DNA of 8,350 bases from Elusimicrobiota bacterium (GTDB lineage Bacteria > Elusimicrobiota > Elusimicrobia > UBA1565 > JACRDR01), in the NCBI GenBank assembly GCA_016212845.1, contig JACRDR010000433.1:1-8350 (forward strand), in the 5' to 3' direction. A program made the position numbers and the translations under genes. Shown here in pieces: positions 6,621-8,350 of this stretch (position 1 is its first letter; each line of letters opens with the position of its first letter). The notes under the pieces were generated by a model. That model saw nothing but the letters and a program-made list of their open reading frames with translations. It was not told the DNA's origin and made no database searches.

Positions 6621-7111
6621 TGAGGATCACGAGTCTCGTCGAATGCTCGACCCGCATCATGGTGCGGCTCGCGTCCCTGCAGCCGGGCGCCACGCTTTCG
6701 GCCGAGAAGCTGTCGGACCTCGAGAACGTCTCGCGGGACTACGTGGACCAGATTCTGCAGCGTCTGCGCAAAGGCGGGCTCGTCGCCAGCACGCGCGGCG
6801 CTCAGGGCGGCTACTCGCTCGCCAAAGCGTCTTCCGCGATCTCGATCGGCGAGCTGGTGCGCGCCGTCGAGGGCCAGGTCTTCGAGGAAGTCTGCGAGCG
6901 CTACTCTTCGGGCGAGCACGAGTGCCGCCACATGTCGAACTGCGGCATCAGGCCCGTATGGCTGCGGCTCGGCGAGATGATCGAGGGCTTCCTGGACAAG
7001 GTGACGCTGGACCAACTGACCGTGCCGGAGCCCCGCGCCTTCGCCGCGACGATGGCGTTTATCAAGGATTTCGAGAAAGAGGGGAGGATCCAACATGACA
7101 AACGCCGATAA
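6620..7111 (+). CDS. Rrf2-family Fe-S-sensing transcriptional regulator (IscR/SufR-like)
   Basis: This 163-residue protein has an N-terminal winged helix-turn-helix (about 1-75), with recognition-helix region ENVSRDYVDQILQRLRKGGL (35-54) and the wing motif RGAQGGYSLAK (59-69). It then has a dimerisation helix and a sensor loop with Cys92, Cys102 and Cys108. In IscR the ligands are Cys92, Cys98, Cys104 and His107, spaced C-x5-C-x5-C; here the first gap is nine residues (C-x9-C-x5-C). His100, His104 and Glu101 lie nearby and could serve as a fourth ligand. The role is inferred to be sensing cluster supply and repressing the operon through the 792-816 operator. It is co-transcribed with the genes it probably controls. 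The start at 6620 overlaps the sufT stop by one base. The last 17 nt overlap the Nfu gene. Confidence 0.93.
   Translation: MRITSLVECSTRIMVRLASLQPGATLSAEKLSDLENVSRDYVDQILQRLRKGGLVASTRGAQGGYSLAKASSAISIGELVRAVEGQVFEEVCERYSSGEHECRHMSNCGIRPVWLRLGEMIEGFLDKVTLDQLTVPEPRAFAATMAFIKDFEKEGRIQHDKRR
7083..7087 (+). promoter_or_regulatory. Shine-Dalgarno of the nfu gene inside rrf2
   Basis: GGAGG (within GGGGAGGA, 7081-7088) is 7 nt before ATG 7095 and supports the 17-nt overlap with the regulator gene as genuine. Confidence 0.75.
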
Positions 7112-7367
7112 TCAGACCGCTGCCGCGCCCGACACGCTGACCGTGACGCAGCGCGTGGAGAAAGTCCTGGCGAAGATCCGCCCCTACATCCAGTCCGACG
7201 GCGGCGACATCTCGCTCGTCTCCGTGTCGGAAGCCTCCGGCATCGTCGAAGTGAAGCTCCACGGCGCCTGCGGCACCTGCCCCAGCTCCACCGCCACCCT
7301 CAAGGGCGGCGTCGAGCGGATGGTCCGCGCCGAAATTCCCGAGATCAAGCAAGTCGTCGCGATTTAG
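7095..7367 (+). CDS. NifU C-terminal (Nfu) domain Fe-S carrier
   Basis: This is a 90-residue stand-alone Nfu domain. Such proteins bind a [4Fe-4S] cluster between two subunits and carry it from the scaffold to target enzymes. The family signature is complete: RVEKVLAKIRPYIQSDGGDI (20-39), then HGACGTCPSS with the Cys59-x2-Cys62 cluster ligands, then TLKGGVERMVRAEIPEIKQVV. The first 15 residues are a polar, disordered-looking lead. There is no degenerate A-type domain fused ahead of it, unlike E. coli NfuA, nor an IscU domain as in NifU. It overlaps the regulator by 17 nt with a strong Shine-Dalgarno and is the last clearly Fe-S gene of the operon. With no SufA in view, it is the likely carrier. 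Confidence 0.95.
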   Translation: MTNADNQTAAAPDTLTVTQRVEKVLAKIRPYIQSDGGDISLVSVSEASGIVEVKLHGACGTCPSSTATLKGGVERMVRAEIPEIKQVVAI

Positions 7368-7381
7368 TAAAGTACGGTCGC

Positions 7382-8206
7382 GTGCGGATCGACCTGCATA
7401 CCCATTCGCATTACTCCGACGGGACCCTGAGCCCGGCGGACGTCGTGCGGCGCGCCCACGAGGGCAACATCAAGCTGATGGTCTTGAGCGACCACGACTG
7501 CGTCTCCGGCTACGCCGAGGCGAAGGCGGCCGGGGACTCGCTCGGCGTGACCGTCCTTTGCGGCGTCGAGATCAACACCCGGGAAGACGACACGCACGTC
7601 CTCGGCTACGGCGTCCGCCCCGACTCGCCGGAGCTTTTGGCCAGCCTCGAGGCGTTCCGCCTCCGCCGGGAGCAGCGCATCCGGGGCGTCGTGGAGAAGC
7701 TGCAGGGCGTCGGGCTCGAGATCTCTTGGGACGATATCCGCAGCGAGGCCGAGAAGGACCGCGGCCAGGCGGTGGGCCGCCCCCACGTGGCCGACGCCCT
7801 CCGGCGCAAGAAGATCGTGCGCAACCGCCAGGAGGCGTTTCAGAAGTACCTGTCCAAGGGCAAGCCGGGCTACGTCGACCCGATGGGCCCGACGGCCGAG
7901 GAGGCGATCCTGGCGATCCGCGGCGCGGGCGGCATGCCCGTCATCGCGCACCCCGGCGCCATCTTCGACCTGGACGATTTCAAGGCGTTCAACGCCATCG
8001 GCCTCGGCGGCCTCGAGCTCTATTACCCGACGCACACGAGCGGCACGATGTCGAACCTCTCCGGCATGGCCAAGGCGGCCGGTCTGATCACGACCGGCGG
8101 CTCCGATTTCCACGGTCCGGGCACCGGCCGCGACAAGCTGGCCGGATTCGAGGCCAGCACCGAGCTCTTTGCCGTGCTCGAGCCCTACCTGATGGGACGC
8201 GCGTGA
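7382..8206 (+). CDS. PHP-domain phosphoesterase (TrpH/YciV, RNase AM-like)
   Basis: This is a 274-residue PHP-superfamily metal hydrolase of the TrpH/YciV type. Characterised members hydrolyse 3',5'-nucleoside bisphosphates such as pAp, and E. coli YciV (RNase AM) also trims RNA 5' ends. Metal ligands are recognisable: His6 and His8 (DLHTHS), Asp13, Asp37/His38 (SDHD), Glu63 (GVEIN), His72 (DTHVLGY), His135 (GRPH), His190 (AHPG), and Asp242/His244 (GSDFHG). An insertion of about 90 residues with charged helices (80-170) splits the PHP core, as in the family. GTG 7382 is the only reasonable start: the conserved DLHTHS begins at residue 4, and no start codon precedes it in frame within the gap. 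There is no visible Shine-Dalgarno. The 14-nt gap after nfu shows no terminator, so read-through from suf is likely. The exact substrate cannot be told from sequence. Confidence 0.9.
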   Translation: MRIDLHTHSHYSDGTLSPADVVRRAHEGNIKLMVLSDHDCVSGYAEAKAAGDSLGVTVLCGVEINTREDDTHVLGYGVRPDSPELLASLEAFRLRREQRIRGVVEKLQGVGLEISWDDIRSEAEKDRGQAVGRPHVADALRRKKIVRNRQEAFQKYLSKGKPGYVDPMGPTAEEAILAIRGAGGMPVIAHPGAIFDLDDFKAFNAIGLGGLELYYPTHTSGTMSNLSGMAKAAGLITTGGSDFHGPGTGRDKLAGFEASTELFAVLEPYLMGRA

Positions 8207-8350
8207 GACTGCCGGCCCTCATCGCCCATCGCGGCGCCTCGGGACACGCGCCCGAGAACACGATGGCCTCCTTTAAGAAGGCGCTCAAGATGGGCGCGGA
8301 CTCGATCGAGTTCGACGTCCAGCAGACGCGCGACGGCCGCCTCGTGGTCA
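8203..8350 (+). CDS. Glycerophosphodiester phosphodiesterase, N-terminal fragment
   Basis: Only the first 49 codons are in the window; the gene runs off the right edge. GTG 8203 overlaps the PHP stop as GTGA. The N-terminus has the GDPD hallmarks: IAHRGASGHAPENT (7-20), with catalytic His9 and the metal-binding Glu in PENT, then GADSIEFDVQQTRDG (31-45) with the paired acidic residues. GDPDs split glycerophosphodiesters into glycerol 3-phosphate and an alcohol. No signal peptide precedes the HRG motif, so this looks like a cytosolic, UgpQ-like form. The overlap suggests co-expression with the PHP gene; there is no direct link to Fe-S assembly. Confidence 0.88.
   Translation, partial: MRLPALIAHRGASGHAPENTMASFKKALKMGADSIEFDVQQTRDGRLVV

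Noticed and set aside
652..8350. Mobile element, CRISPR, tRNA, rRNA or defence-system signatures
   Set aside because: I saw no terminal repeats, transposase motifs, spaced repeats, tRNA-like cloverleaf or atypical composition; the region reads as core metabolism.

Overview
The window is GC-rich (by eye about two thirds G+C, with G or C at most third codon positions) and densely packed. It comes from a bacterial chromosome with Shine-Dalgarno-led genes. Nothing in it fixes the taxon. The protein style (SufU-type scaffold, Rrf2 regulator, secreted PGRP-type amidase) would suit an uncultured high-GC lineage such as Acidobacteriota, Elusimicrobiota or a myxobacterial relative, but that is a guess.

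Layout. Positions 1-651 on the minus strand hold the N-terminal 217 codons of a secreted, zinc-dependent N-acetylmuramoyl-L-alanine amidase (PGRP/Amidase_2 fold) that runs off the left edge. Positions 652-845 are a divergent intergenic region with GC-rich inverted repeats, an A/T-rich stretch, and a near-consensus IscR/Rrf2 type-1-like operator (792-816) overlapping a plausible promoter just upstream of sufC. Positions 846-7367 on the plus strand are one tightly packed SUF iron-sulfur cluster operon: sufC, sufB, sufD, a Rieske-type ferredoxin, sufS, sufU, sufT (MIP18/DUF59), an Rrf2-family regulator, and a NifU C-terminal (Nfu) carrier. Every junction in this block overlaps or abuts. After a 14-nt gap come a PHP-domain phosphoesterase (7382-8206) and, overlapping its stop codon, the start of a glycerophosphodiester phosphodiesterase cut by the right edge.

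How it works together. SufS takes sulfur from cysteine and passes it to SufU. The SufB-SufC-SufD ATPase complex builds the cluster. SufT and Nfu probably help deliver it. The Rieske protein is a candidate electron donor or a client. The Rrf2 protein keeps three cysteines in its sensor loop and probably represses the operon from the operator at 792-816 when it carries a cluster, closing a feedback loop inside one transcript.

Assessment. This is a recognisable pathway, not a new system. The parts most worth a second look are the operator-promoter overlap with its regulator encoded eighth in the same operon, the unusual C-X9-C-X5-C spacing in that regulator, the Rieske gene wedged between sufD and sufS, and the possible (unproven) link to a PHP enzyme whose family includes pAp phosphatases.
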